Assembly: GCA_029891345.1 (NCBI GenBank)
Contig: CM057005.1
Location: 65,047,760-65,111,759, forward strand
Reading direction: 5' to 3'
DNA from: Dryococelus australis
Taxonomy: Eukaryota > Arthropoda > Insecta > Phasmatodea > Phasmatidae
DNA: 64,000 nucleotides
The notes below the pieces were generated by a model. That model did no database searches and had not been told where the DNA came from. It saw only the letters and a program-made list of their open reading frames with translations. Below, piece by piece: positions 34,571 through 45,813 of this stretch. A program made the translations under genes and the position numbers. Every line of letters begins with the position of its first letter. The first letter of the stretch is position 1.

Positions 34571-35136
34571 GCAAAATAAATAAACTGAAAAATACCTTTT
34601 ATTTATAACTGCACTAAAAGAAAAATAATTATAGTAGTTACAGAATTAGTAGGACTTGTAAGACGTGGTCGAACAGCTGTCAAACTTTACTACAAATTAA
34701 TATGTTTGTATCAATTTGTATTTAATATATAAAAGCTTGGCGCAGTAAAGAACATATATCTCATTTGTGTAAGCGTAGTAAACACATATCTTGAGTAAGA
34801 ATCTCAACTATTTACAATATAGAATGTATTCTTCATTTGCTTAATCGTAGTTAAGCACATATCGTGCATAAGGCTATTAACTTTTCGCAATGTATAATGT
34901 ATAGCTCATTTATATCTTACGTAAAGCTCTTAACTATTCGCGCCAAGCTTTCATATATAAAATGTAAATTGATACAAACATATTAATTTGTAGTAAGGTT
35001 TATTACGGCTGTTCGACCAAGTCTTAAAAGTTCTACAAATTCTGTAACTGCTAGAATTATTTTTCTCCTTTTAGTGCATTTAAAAATAAAAGGTTGGTTT
35101 TAAAAAAGTTTTTTCTTTACAGTTTATTTATTTTCT
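34571..35136. repeat. Large inverted repeat H with internal tandem repeats
   Basis: The left arm (34571-34743) and the right arm (34940-35136) are reverse complements at roughly 80-85% identity by eye. Matching words include GTTACAGAATTAGTAGGACT / its partner near 35040, ACTACAAATTAATATGTTTG / its partner at 34975, and AAGCTTGGCGC / GCGCCAAGCTT. The 200-bp loop holds about three loose repeats of a CATTTGYKTAAKCGTAGT...CACATATC unit. It is probably a MITE-type fold-back element and ends where the CpG-rich region begins. Confidence 0.8.
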
Positions 35137-35610
35137 CAGAGATTGGTTTCGCAAGTGTGCGCACGCAGTCCGCACGTCGACAATGACAGGCTGCTAACAG
35201 CGGAGTGGGAAGCCCCGGGCTTATCCACGGAGGATCAGGCAGTCGTTTCTTAAGGCTGTCGCGGTATCTGAGACGCGCACGTGGGTATGCTTCTTTGTCC
35301 CGCCGCCGACGGCGCTCTCGGTGCTGAAGGTTCGAGGGGGTGGTTGGAGGTAAGATAGTAGGGGTGGAGGGGTGGCCCGCCACAGCCGTAGGTGCGAGTC
35401 GCTCGCAACCCCTTGAAGACCCCCAACTCCCTCCCTACCTCGTGCGCACGAACGCAGTCTCGCGGATAGCCCACAACCACGCAGTGGCCCACCCCCGCCA
35501 TCTCACCCACACACCCTTGTTTGTTTCGAGTGCGCGCAACCCCCTACCCTCTCTCACTCCAGCCATTTTTTCCCCCTCTCTCCCGTCCTCCCTCCATCGG
35601 ACCCGGTCAC

Positions 35611-35619
35611 TCTATAAAA
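35611..35619 (+). promoter_or_regulatory. TATA box
   Basis: TCTATAAAA in a CpG-rich context, with a likely start of transcription about 30 bp downstream (near 35641). No ATG occurs between there and 35821, so 35821 would be the first start codon of the transcript. Confidence 0.55.
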
Positions 35620-35820
35620 CTGGAGCGTGCCGATAAAACCGGGCGACAGACATAACTGCGACGCTAACGACACGCGACGATTGCGCAGAGGTGTGATAGC
35701 CATCGTTTCTCCTGCTGCTCCCCCGCCCCCTCCACAACCCCCGACGACACATCCGGAGGGAGGTCCTTTAAGCGACGTGCCCACACCCTTCCCGTCCACC
35801 TGGTGTCGCCTGGGTGCCCG

Positions 35821-36042
35821 ATGACTGCTACGGCGAGGCATTCTCCAGCTAGGAGGAGGACGGCACAGCGGTCGGCGATGGCGGGCTGCCTCTGGCTGCT
35901 CCTGGGGCTGGTGTTGCTGGCGGGCAGCGCAGACTGCAGAGGACTGCGGGGGTCGCCGGACAAGAGGAGGGCCACAACTGCCAGCGTCGGCGAGGCGGAC
36001 TACCCAGACTACCAGTCCGGCGTGCGCTACGACGAGTACCCG
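35821..36042 (+). CDS. First coding exon of an unidentified secreted protein
   Basis: The frame opens at ATG 35821 (poor context, C at -3) and again at ATG 35878 (good context, G at -3 and +4). The second start gives a textbook signal peptide, MAGCLWLLLGLVLLAGSADC, with cleavage probably after SADC or nearby. The mature part starts with RGLRGSPDKRR, including a KRR site that could be cut by a prohormone convertase, then an acidic Tyr-rich stretch DYPDYQSGVRYDEYP. The exon ends in phase 0 at a perfect GTGAGT donor (36043). The 19 residues before the second ATG are Arg-rich, unlike a signal peptide, so I favour translation from 35878. A peptide-hormone precursor or extracellular protein fits, but I do not recognise the family. 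The frame runs on past the donor without support. Confidence 0.6.
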
Positions 36043-36048
36043 GTGAGT
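36043..36048 (+). other. Splice donor GTGAGT
   Basis: CCG|GTGAGT is a consensus 5' splice site that ends the signal-peptide exon in phase 0. Beyond it the composition falls quickly back to AT-rich non-coding sequence. Confidence 0.6.
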
Positions 36049-36110
36049 CCCCGCGTGATCAACGTCCACTGGACCAAGGGCTGCCGGGGGATGGGGTCAG
36101 GAACGTAGAT

Positions 36111-36589
36111 CATCCGATGTGATTAATCTACTGCCATTTCAAATAATTATATGCAAAATAACTAAATTAATTCACTAGTATTCATTAAAAAAATTGGAGA
36201 AGCACATAGACTACCAAGGTCAATTTGCAGATCTTATCCCGAGTGACAAGTGTTGAAAGATGCTTCAATAAACTGATCGAAGTTTTTGCGAACTGAGACA
36301 AGAATATCTTTCTCTGCCCCGCTTACTTCACGTGGGTGCCGAAGCACAAAACACGAGTTTCGAATCTTGACGGGGATAATCTTTGAACCCAACAGGTAAT
36401 AGTTCATTTCCCCTCTTTACCCTCTTTTATTCCCGGTATATCTCAGTTCACGAACGTTGTGTTTCCTTTCAAGTGGTTCGAGACAAAAAAAAAATCACTA
36501 AAGCATGAGGGGAATTTTTATTCTATTTGGCCCGCTCGATAAACTTTGCAGTGGCGTGGGGCAGTTCAGTATACAGTCAATTGGCGTAT
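36111..36589. other. Presumed start of intron 1
   Basis: AT-rich sequence without exon or repeat signature follows the donor. Confidence 0.35.
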
Positions 36590-36817
36590 AGACTATTCAC
36601 GGTAAAGTGAGAATTTTTAAGGCCCTCCCAAGAGGTATTAATAAATATATCTTATTGCAGCCTTAGGTGTTAAATTATGGGAGTAATTAAATGTAAACAC
36701 TGTGTTTATTGGTCACATTGCAAGTAACATATTAAAAAGCAGCAGTAAGGAAGAAATTAGGTGAAAGGAAAAATTTAGAAGGGCTTTAAAGTGTGCTCAC
36801 TTTACCGTGAACAGCCT
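36590..36817 (+). mobile_element. MITE family A, short type, copy 2
   Basis: From AGACTATTCACGGTAAAGTG to CACTTTACCGTGAACAGCCT (228 bp). The short-type interior TTAAGGCCCTCCCAAGAGG is present. Its right tip TATATAA joins directly to a family B copy. Confidence 0.85.
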
Positions 36818-36818
36818 A

Positions 36819-37245
36819 TATAATCCATTCACGGTTACTTCAAACTTTTCTGAAATCGTACGTTCTACTTCCAGTATATTCCTCCGCTTCATGCCTACTA
36901 AGGTTAACTAAGGTTAGAAAATCACACCAAAGGACAATGCACTGAATTCGTGCGCACTCAATTGTAATGATATTTTGCATGAGAACTATTTCTTACTAGG
37001 CGCTACCAACACACGTGTTTTATTACTTTTTTTATTCGTATTTATGACAAACGAATATATTACAATTTATAAATCAGATATAGGTGAAACTTCAACTTAA
37101 CCAAAAAGTATATTATTTAACGTTAACAGATGTATAAAACGGTTGTGTCACATGGCATATATAGGAATTAACTAGAAACGTCATTCATGAGGTGATTTTC
37201 AAAGGGTTGATTCAAAAAGTCTGAAGAAACCGTGAATAGACTATA
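36819..37245 (+). mobile_element. MITE family B copy 4, complete
   Basis: From TATAATCCATTCACGGTTAC to ACCGTGAATAGACTATA, starting at the last bases of the preceding A element, so the two share a TATA junction. Confidence 0.85.
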
Positions 37246-39054
37246 TCGTTGTATTATCGGGGAAACTTCGTGCCACCTGCCTAATTTTATTGCAATTTAA
37301 GGCTCGAAGATTACCTTCACACTGACATGCCCCTTACAAATGAAATATTTAACAAGGCGGAGGCTGTAAATACTTCGTTATAAACGAAAAAGTGCGCGGC
37401 AATGTTAACCTTAATTTGTACAAAGTTAATTCAAATTACTGTGATATTAATTTCTGCATAGAGATAATGTTTACTTTTCCTGCCGATAAGAATTTTGCCC
37501 CCCCCCCCCCTCGCTGTTTCATGATTCTCTTATTACTGCTGTTTATTCATCAGCACACCAAATTTAATAAATTATGAAATGACCTAATACAAACGTTACA
37601 CGCGCACTAAAAACTAATGTCAAATTATCTCCTTAGATTTGAGTGTTTGTAACGTACGTATTTTAAATTATTGTACATTTTAACATTTAAAAAAATTACA
37701 AAAAAAAACGTTAATTTATCTTAATAATCAACCAGTACAAGTAAATATCATGTAATAGCTAATTTGAGATCTTGCTCTAGTATTATCTGCGAAAAGCAAT
37801 AATTAAAAACATATTACTTTAGTGTAAAAGGACTATGTTACTCTTTATTCATTATGAGCGATTTTAAGAAGGGTGTTGTGGATGTATTATTATTCGTGCA
37901 AATAATTTACTCAAAGTTAAAATAAATTTTAATTAGTTTATCCATTATTATCTAATCAAGGAATCTGTTTAATGTCTTAAGTACTAAGCTGCTTTATAAT
38001 TTTCGTGGAACATGGCTGGAAAGCCAAGAAATAGCTAAAACCCATTACCAATGCAAGTTGTTGAAACAGAACGTAAGAATCGTGCGTATGAACACACAAG
38101 TATCTCGCTACGTTTTCAATAGCCAAACTTAACTGAGCACGAAATAATAAACGCTTATTTTGTTCTGACTTACAAAGGTACTTCAGATCAACCTGCAAAT
38201 GTGTGTACGTATTTTTGTGAGATATTGTATCACAGTAATATTGCATAGTATTTCGTATCGTAGGTAATGAATATGAAGTATGATAACTTTTATTTTTATT
38301 ATGTGGAAAGTGTTTGCTCTAACGTCTTGCTATGTTATGTACGTAAATCGGAATCTAATATTTCCCCCATATTTAATTGTTAGACGTAAGTACTTTTTAT
38401 TAAATATGTTATAAACCAGTTTGCAGTTAAAAGTTAAAAGTATTTAGTTTTAAACCAGTATAAATTTTCTTTTTAATATTTTAAACTTATGGCTATCCTA
38501 GTTTTTTATGAAAAAATATAGTCCTTGCTTAACACAGAAATTTGGATATCTAGTTATATAGTTAATAATAAATTTCCTACGGAATTTTATTTCGTACAAC
38601 ATAATTAAAAATTCTTAAAAAATATTTGCTTCCTTGAAATTTTAATGCAGGCCCTCTCACCTATTAATACACGTTTTAAAATACCAGTAGAAAGGTCATT
38701 GCTTTTGAAAATTATCTGCAGGAAATTTTTAGTATACGAATTTTAAAGCAATGTGCCTTTAAATTAATTGTGTAATTTCCTCTTGTATTTATGACTGAAG
38801 TGTTAATAACAATATTATATTATTTCATACATGATAAGTTTTCTTAAACTACCTTGGCATTCTACGAGTAACCGCTGACTGTTGCATCCATGAAACAGTT
38901 TAGCCACAAAAAAGTCATAATATTGTTTTTTTTTTTGCGATTATGACATGATGTTTGTCATTTAAAAAGTGCAAATTGAGAAGGTAGTGTTCGTGATCGT
39001 CCCGTAGACAAGACTTTGTAGATTCGATTTCCTCGAGTTTCGACTAGTTATACG
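37246..39054. other. AT-rich intronic-type stretch
   Basis: Very AT-rich. A poly-C run lies at about 37498-37510. No exon signature or element border was recognised in this 1.8-kb stretch. Confidence 0.35.
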
Positions 39055-39346
39055 TAGGGATAGGAACATTTCACGAGTTCATTTCAGGACAAGATAGACG
39101 TCAAACACGTGTACACTGAAGTTGACTTTCCAATTGTATCGTAGTTTATTAGACACGTCCTGGACCACTAAGCCAATAGCAGACATACAAGGAAACAAGT
39201 AGCGAGTGCCATACTGCCAGGTGTGAAGTAACAAAGGTTACCCTCTGGAGCAGCAGCCAATGAACAAACATCTGAGGCTCGAGTATGCACATGACTGTGG
39301 AGTCTAGCCTACAGGTAATTAAACTCGCGAATTTTTCCTATCCCTA
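39055..39346 (+). mobile_element. hAT-like MITE family C copy 2
   Basis: From TAGGGATAGGAACATTTCAC to CTCGCGAATTTTTCCTATCC and CTA. The flanks GTTATACG and GTTATACT agree at 7 of 8 positions. The interior (GCAGCCAATGAACAAACATC) is shared in part with the copy at 62479 on the opposite strand. Confidence 0.83.
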
Positions 39347-39373
39347 GTTATACTTCAATACATGTTACTGCAT

Positions 39374-39793
39374 ATAGCCCATTCACGGTTATTTCCAACT
39401 TTTTTTTGGATCCCTGATAATGTTCTACTTTCACGTTATTCTTCCGCCTCGTGCAAACAAATCAAAACCGAGTCATGATACTTACACCAAAGGGACAGCG
39501 CACCGCATTCCTGCACACTCCGTGTGATATTTTGTATAAGAACTATTTCTTACTACGCTTTACCAACACATTTTCGCCGTGCCTTTATACATAATGATTA
39601 ATGGAATATTATAATTTATAGATAGAATATGAGTAAACGTTCAATTCAACGAAAAATAATGTATTTTATGCTAATACAAATATAAAACTCTTGTGATAAT
39701 GAAATATTTAGTAAAAAACCAAACACGTCATACATGAGGCGATTTCTCAAAGATTTGACTCAAAACGTGTGAAGAAATCTTGAAGAGACTATA
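39374..39793 (+). mobile_element. MITE family B copy 5, complete
   Basis: From TATAGCCCATTCACGGTTAT to GAAGAGACTATAT, with CTTCCGCCTCGTGCAAACAA and AAGAACTATTTCTTACTACG. Confidence 0.82.
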
Positions 39794-40387
39794 TTTGGCG
39801 AGGCAGTAGTCTCCATACAGATGCCTATGTACAAACAGTAATGCGTGTTAATTTTTTATTTGCGCGAGGGATAGCTGTATGTTACTTTGCTATTAGCTGC
39901 AATGGAGACGTAAGGAACACATCATTTTTATTTATTTATTAATTTTTATTTGCGCTGCATAGACTGGAAAATGTGTATCATCTGTTCTACAAATAATTAT
40001 GCCTCACCAGTTACTTCACGTCCCTGTCAATCTTCAAGACACGGCGAGGGACGTTGTAAGGGCATTAGTCAGGAAATTAACTCCATTATTATGTATTTAT
40101 GCCAAAACACTAAAACAAATTATTTTTCACACGTTCTGCATAACCGCATACCAGAATCAGAATTTTTCTAATTTTGGAACAAGCAAGTAAAATGCACACA
40201 ATCATTTAAACTAACTATTGAAGCGAAAATTTATTAAATCTGTTATTTCTTAAGTTGTTTTTAACAGAGTTTAGAAGGACATCAGCACATAAAATAGTTA
40301 TGAAGAAATTTCCTTATATTCAACAATTTGAAGAAAAAAAACTGAAAAGTTGTAATTGTTTCATTTTCTTAAGATAACTCATAGTAT
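39794..40387. other. AT-rich stretch, nothing recognised
   Basis: No exon signature, tRNA box or inverted repeat was seen. Confidence 0.35.
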
Positions 40388-40717
40388 AGGCTATTCGCGG
40401 TAAAATGAGCACTTTTGAAAGCCCTGCTTAAGATCTACTTGTATGCACGTTGTGTATTCTTCCGCCTTGTGTAAAATTAACATTGCCGTCGGTCTCATCA
40501 CTTTATTCACGCGTCGGTCAAATGAAACTGTTAAATTATTAGAAAAGTAAATATTTGACTAATCTGTGCTCATTTATACACTTCGTTGCATGAAAAAAAA
40601 CCAGTAAGCGAAATACATCATGTAAGTTATCACAGGGAGCCCATTAAAATGTATGCATGTAGGGACAGTGGCTTTTTTTCCAAGGTTGATTTCAAAAGTG
40701 TATCACAACTTGAATAG
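40388..40717 (+). mobile_element. MITE family A copy 9 with internal deletion
   Basis: The left part is typical (AGGCTATTCGCGGTAAAATG, then GAAAGCCCTGCTTAAGATCT, then TTCTTCCGCCTTGTGTAAAA). The segment between the TTATCACA block and GGAGCCCATTAAAATG is missing, and the right tip is decayed. Confidence 0.78.
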
Positions 40718-41741
40718 TTCTTGGCACAGATATAAAATATTTATTTCCCATACAACGCTCCTAAATGGTAATAATATCTGTGTGGCAGAACAGCATTAAA
40801 ATTTAAAACCTGATAAAACACAGAAAAGTTTAGCCCACTGTAATGTAACAGAGCAATAATTTGGAGCGAATATCTGAATGTAATTAATTGCATCTGCCCA
40901 CCTTTTGTGAAATATCGTTCTAGTAGATCGTGTTGCTGATCCTTTTATAAAACGACTCCAGAAGCAATGGAAGCGAAGAATGATTAATGACCCAGATAAT
41001 CGGGCTTCTTTTACACCCCACATTCAATCACAGACTGACTGCGCTCGCCTTGTATAGATTTTAGGAAATAATCTTCAAATTGTCTGCAATATTGTTTACC
41101 AATATGTTTGCTTTGGCCTCCTTAAACACATGAAAAATCGAACTTCAGATTTAATATTACAAATAGCATTTCGAGATTAATGTATTTTTTTAAATTTTAA
41201 TAGTAATTTATATTTAATTCCTTGTAAATGCTGATTATGAGGTGAGTGTGAGAAAATGTTGAGTATTTTATGTTAAATCTTTGCTTTGAATCATGAAATA
41301 CTCATTCGCTTTCTTTTTCGAACAGGGGAATTTTTGCATTTTTACAAGTTCCGCAATATGTAATGCAGCTTCACTACATTACAAAAGCAAAAAAAATCCT
41401 GCAGTGCACGCTTAAAAACAGTTTTGTGCATTGCCCTGCAAGAAATTCAAAACTGACGCAATCACAGTAAAACCAAATTCATTCTTTCATTTTACCGAGG
41501 GAATTTAGTACCGAAATGAACGTAACTAGCTAGCATTAGAGATATTACCGTTTCAGCCACATGGCAATAGAATTCTTTGCTAATTTTACAACCCGACCGC
41601 GCACACTGATTAGGTTAAGATCCAGGTTAGCATCTGAAAATCGTAAAATGAGGAACATGATAGCAATTTCCGATAGTAACATCTGAAGAAAAAAAAAAAA
41701 AAAAACTATCTACTCCTATCTGTAAATATTTTAACAGACAG
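40718..41741. other. AT-rich stretch, nothing recognised
   Basis: No exon or repeat signature was seen. The minus-strand open frame at 40796-41023 has no recognisable domain. Confidence 0.35.
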
Positions 41742-41944
41742 CACTCTAAATTCGAATCAGTGGAAAACCACTGATTTGCAGTGAAAATGGCTCCACTTAG
41801 AATCGGTGAAATTTTTCATATCACTAATTCAATCAGCGTAATTTTTACACTGAAACAATTAGAATCAGTGGGGGAAAAAAACACACTAAGTGGAGCCATT
41901 TTCACTGAGAATCAGTGGTTTTCCACTGGTTAGAATTTAGAGTG
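41742..41944. mobile_element. Family D element, near-perfect palindrome
   Basis: CACTCTAAATTCGAATCAGT at the left and its reverse partner ACTGGTTAGAATTTAGAGTG at the right begin arms of roughly 60 bp that match almost throughout. They include GTGAAAATGGCTCCACTTAG and its complement at 41886-41905. It would form a long hairpin as RNA or cruciform DNA. Diverged relatives are at 16929 and 18108. Confidence 0.85.
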
Positions 41945-44144
41945 AAGTTCCCATTTAAGTTGGTAGCAGCGTAGGAAAATTATTTCCATCTATTAAAGAC
42001 AGAATGAAGGTATAGTATTCCAGATTAGTGAACATTAAGCTGCTTCTTTTAGTTTCTTATGTGCATGGGAGTAACTTTGCTAACAAGGTAACGACTTATT
42101 TTCACTCATTTATGACAAATATAACCTCATTGTGATGTTAATTTTACAAATGGTGGAATGATTGAAAATGGGCAAAAAGCAGATTCTGAGCAGGGTTATC
42201 AGAAATGCTTTATTAACTGTGAGCATACTATAATTACAATAATTATTTAATTTATCTTATTTAAGGCTAATATTTCTAATGGTCTTGTATGAAAATCTGG
42301 GTTAACAGCATTCGAATTTTGTCATTCTACTTCTTAATACTCATGTCAGCTTGAAACATTAATTATTGGAAGACTTCGAAGAAAAACTTATCTTACAGTA
42401 TTTTTGAACGTCAGGGTCCTTTAGGATAATATCACACGAAGTACATAGACTTACAAGGATCAATTTTTCCTTGCAAACGTTTTTCCAGTGAATTTTTATG
42501 ACAGTTACAAAATATATCCTGCAAATGGTACACATTTCAACTCGTACAATTATTGCACATGACCCGGCGGAGTTATAAAACCAATTATGAAAATTACCTT
42601 TGTTCTTTTCATTTAAATTGTTAAAACTACCTATAACTTCACACACTTTCCTTGCTAAGCTGGATATTGCCCAAATAAAAATAGCCGGTAAAATAGTTTA
42701 CGAGTTTTTAATTGAACCAGAAACAAAATATTCACAGTGACCACAAATTAATAATCAACTTATCAAGCGCAAAATAATAATGTTGCGTTTAAAATGGTAA
42801 ATAAATATCTGAGATGTTGACGGTTGAAATACTTTTATTAAGCTTTTATATTTTCGTTTATATGCCATTGTTTTCCGTAATTATGGTTACTAATAAGCAT
42901 ATCTTTTAATGATAAAAGGCTAGAATAACTCCTCGAATTAAGAACTTAATGAAGTTTCTAGGACCATGTTTTAATGTGTTGTTACTAAGTTTTTCCGTTA
43001 ATTAGTTTCTTTTCAGCATTTTTCTTTAATTTCTAATAATATTAAGTGCAAAAGTGAGACATCAATAGGAATTTTAAAAAACTGACACTTTCCAATATGC
43101 TTTTTTTGTGCTACTTTTCTCTGGACGAACTACGTATAATTTTAGAACAATGGGAAGGTTGGAAAGCCACGGGTCGATTGAACTCCAACCCTTCACAACA
43201 TGTGTCGGGTGTTGAGGGTTTACTGGTAAGTTGCAAAATAGAAGAGCTACTATTCTCTCCAGAAGAGAGACAAATTTATATTTCGAAACTAAAAGGAAAA
43301 TATTTTTGTCAAATCGTTGCTTGTATAGTTTCAAACAATTACAAGACCATTATTTCAACCAAATAGTTTGAACGAAAATTCTGGTGACCCAACAGAATGA
43401 TCCGATCGATTCAACTAACTTTTACTGTAAGACAAAATCAGGTTTTTTTTTTCTTTTTTTTTTTTTTTTCGTTCAGTCAGCTATGTATACAGCAACGTCA
43501 ACGAATCAATGTCGAACTTCTTATGAAGTATACTTATTGGACACAAAACTCTTTCCGTCAATATAGTTAAAAAGAAAGACTAGTTGGCAAAGAAAATGCT
43601 CAAGTATCGCCGGACTTTACCGGAGTGTGAGTAATAAATTACAAGTAGTCAACATTTCAGTTCGTGTCATAAAAACTCCTCTTTTTACTAATTTCTCCAA
43701 TGAACACGATGAGTTGTAAAACGTGTTACATCTGCTGCGACACTTCGATTAGTACACAGACGAGGCGCGACTTCATTGGCTGACTGCCAGCCAGTAATAA
43801 ACGTTGCATAGTACAGTAAGCGAGTCCGGTGTAGCCAGGACCAATAGGAAGATGGTAAGTGGAAATACAGAGACCAACACGAATGATATTGCTGTAGTGG
43901 AGAATATAGGCAACTCATTTCAACATTGTCTTCAGTGCCAGTAAATTTGTGCCGTCCTCGAAGGGTAAAAGAAAATATAAAAAAAAGTGTGAATAATTCG
44001 TGACTAGACTATAAAAGCCAGGGGTGGCAGGTTCCGAAGCACAACTCTAGGAGGTCTGGGTCGCCTTGGTGGGAGACCCTATGTAGGACTCAATGCTTCG
44101 TCGCATCTACACACGCACGATGAAGACTGAATGTGTACAGTCTA
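41945..44144. other. Stretch without recognised gene
   Basis: AT-rich sequence, with a decayed family B right tip near 43965-44012 (AAAGTGTGAATAATTCGTGA, then CTAGACTATA). The opposed open frames at 43074-43366 have no recognisable domain. Confidence 0.35.
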
Positions 44145-44147
44145 TAC

Positions 44148-44306
44148 GCGGTTTCTTCACACTTTCTAATCAAACCTTTGAAAAATTACCCAATGCATGA
44201 CGTGTTCAGTTATTTCCTGAATGTGCCATGTTTCACAAGCGTTTTATACCTCTGCAAAAATAATAGTAACTTATTTTTCGATAAATATGTATTTTATTTA
44301 TAAACT
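44148..44306 (-). mobile_element. MITE family B copy 6, first part (interrupted)
   Basis: Reversed family B from TCTATACGCGGTTTCTTCAC through GCGTTTTATACCTCTG. It stops at TTTATTTATAA where another repeat is inserted; the copy resumes at 44876. Confidence 0.78.
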
Positions 44307-44875
44307 AGCTGTGCCAGCGACTTATTTTGCGTGGACTTTAGGATTTGTTTAAAATAGAATTTTCACTTTGCTTAGGTTTCATGGCGTTATTAAAATACAG
44401 CCCGCCATCGCTTCGCTCAGCTTTTATGGAGTTATTGAAGTACATACCTATATAATTGGTTTGAAATATTGGATTCTGCTATCGAAAACAGTTATCGTCG
44501 CGGTAGTGTTGGTCGTTTGATAATATGTTATTTTACTTTGATATTCTAAAACTAATGTATCTTGTTTCAATAATGCTTTTTGACAATAATCCTTTTGCAA
44601 AAAATTAGATATGAAACATAAAGAAAACTATAAGAAAAAATTAATTTACTTCATAACCATTTGAGATATCGAGATGAAATACACAGCAGATTTTAAATAG
44701 AAATAAACTCTATAGTCTCTGAAAGTTTGAGCAACATCGATTCAGTCTTTTCGGAGACTATTCTGGACAAACTTCCAGACAGACAGACAAATATTTTGAA
44801 TAGCATATTACGCTTAGATATCGGTATTAATTTTGAAATAACACACACACACTTCAATTTTATATATTATAGATT
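44307..44875 (+). mobile_element. Interspersed repeat inserted in MITE B copy 6
   Basis: It begins ACTAGCTGTGCCAGCGACTT and contains TGAAAGTTTGAGCAACATCG, TTTCGGAGACTATTCTGGAC and CAGACAGACAGACAAAT, ending TATATATTATAG. I recall this layout (ACTAGCTGT.CC.GCGACTT at the start, an AGACAGACAGACAAA block, a TATA-rich end) as a widespread arthropod interspersed repeat. The class is not certain. Confidence 0.6.
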
Positions 44876-45122
44876 ATTACGTATAATTTGTAATAATTAT
44901 GAATAAAACAGTTAGAAAACATTAGTGTTGGTAGCGCCTAATAAGAAATCTCTCGTGCAAAATATTATTACAAATGAGTGCGTAAGAATTCGGTGCCCTG
45001 TCCTTTGATGTGTTTTTGCAGACTCCGTTAAAGCTTAGTTTGCACGGGGCGGAGGAATATTCTGGAAGTAGAACTTCACCAGGGCTTTAGAAAACCTCGA
45101 AGTAACCGTGAATGTATTATAG
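44876..45122 (-). mobile_element. MITE family B copy 6, second part
   Basis: The reversed B sequence resumes (TAATAAGAAATCTCTCGTGC, then TTTGCACGGGGCGGAGGAAT, then AAGTAACCGTGAATGTATTA). This confirms that the intervening 570 bp is a later insertion. Confidence 0.78.
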
Positions 45123-45391
45123 ACCTTCCTTCAGGATGACTGCAAGCTTCCGCGAGCATCGTCGAGAAAGCGGCCTCTCGAACTCCCACGGGACCGCATG
45201 CTTCTCGCTGGTAGCAAACGCCCCGAACAGTCTGGTCGCGTAACGGACTGCTGAAATCAGCTGTTGCTTTCGAACGTCTTGAGGAAAGTCCGGTTACGCT
45301 TTATTTCACCCCAGTTGGGAAGCTCACAATGCATTCAGCTTGGCAACTAGATTTTCCCGCCCCCAACGGTGCGCTGCTGCAGCGAGCGTGA
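45123..45391. other. Moderate-GC unique block
   Basis: About 270 bp with clearly higher GC than its surroundings (for example GTCGAGAAAGCGGCCTCTCG and TTCCCGCCCCCAACGGTGCG) sits between a B and an A MITE. It has no long open frame, splice pair or repeat match. It could be a regulatory block or part of an unknown element. Confidence 0.35.
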
Positions 45392-45813
45392 AGACTGTTT
45401 CAAGATTAAGTGAGCACTTTTGAAATCAACCTTAGAAAAAAATCACTACCTCTGCCTGCATATATTTCAACGTGCGCACTGAGTGACACGCAACCAGTAA
45501 AGTTGATAATGATAGATGGAAAGTAGTTCTATATCTTAACGTCACATAAAAAGTGTTAGGTAACCATTTGTAATAACTTAAATTATTTCTTTCACATTCT
45601 GGGTTTTCTAATGCATCGAAGTGTAAACATGACCAGATTTGAAACATGCTTTATTTTCTAATAATTCGACAGTTTCACATGACCGACGCATGAATAAGGT
45701 TTTGAGGCCCATGGCAATGTTAATTTTACATAAGGCGGAATAATACACAACGTGCACACAAGTAGGTCTTAAGCAGGGCTTTCAAATGTGCTCATTTTCC
45801 TGTGAATAGCCGA
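45392..45813 (-). mobile_element. MITE family A copy 10, complete
   Basis: Reversed copy from AGACTGTTTCAAGATTAAGT to TCATTTTCCTGTGAATAGCC, with CACTGAGTGACACGCAACCA and CATAAGGCGGAATAATACAC. Confidence 0.82.

Larger units (their letters stand above)
35137..36110. promoter_or_regulatory. CpG-rich promoter region
   Basis: The composition changes sharply from AT-rich to GC- and CpG-rich (GCGCACGCAGTCCGCACGTC, GCGACGCTAACGACACGCGA and similar) for about one kilobase around a TATA box and a signal-peptide exon. Such unmethylated CpG-rich islands mark the 5' ends of many arthropod genes. The minus-strand open frames across it are composition artefacts. Confidence 0.6.

Noticed and set aside
35117..36069. 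Several opposed open frames in the CpG-rich region (minus strand)
   Set aside because: GC-rich sequence has few stops; none of these frames has a domain, start context or splice sites, and the plus-strand signal-peptide exon explains the locus better.
43074..43366. Opposed open frames of 86 and 89 codons
   Set aside because: No domain, no splice context, no repeat or conservation evidence; chance open frames on opposite strands.
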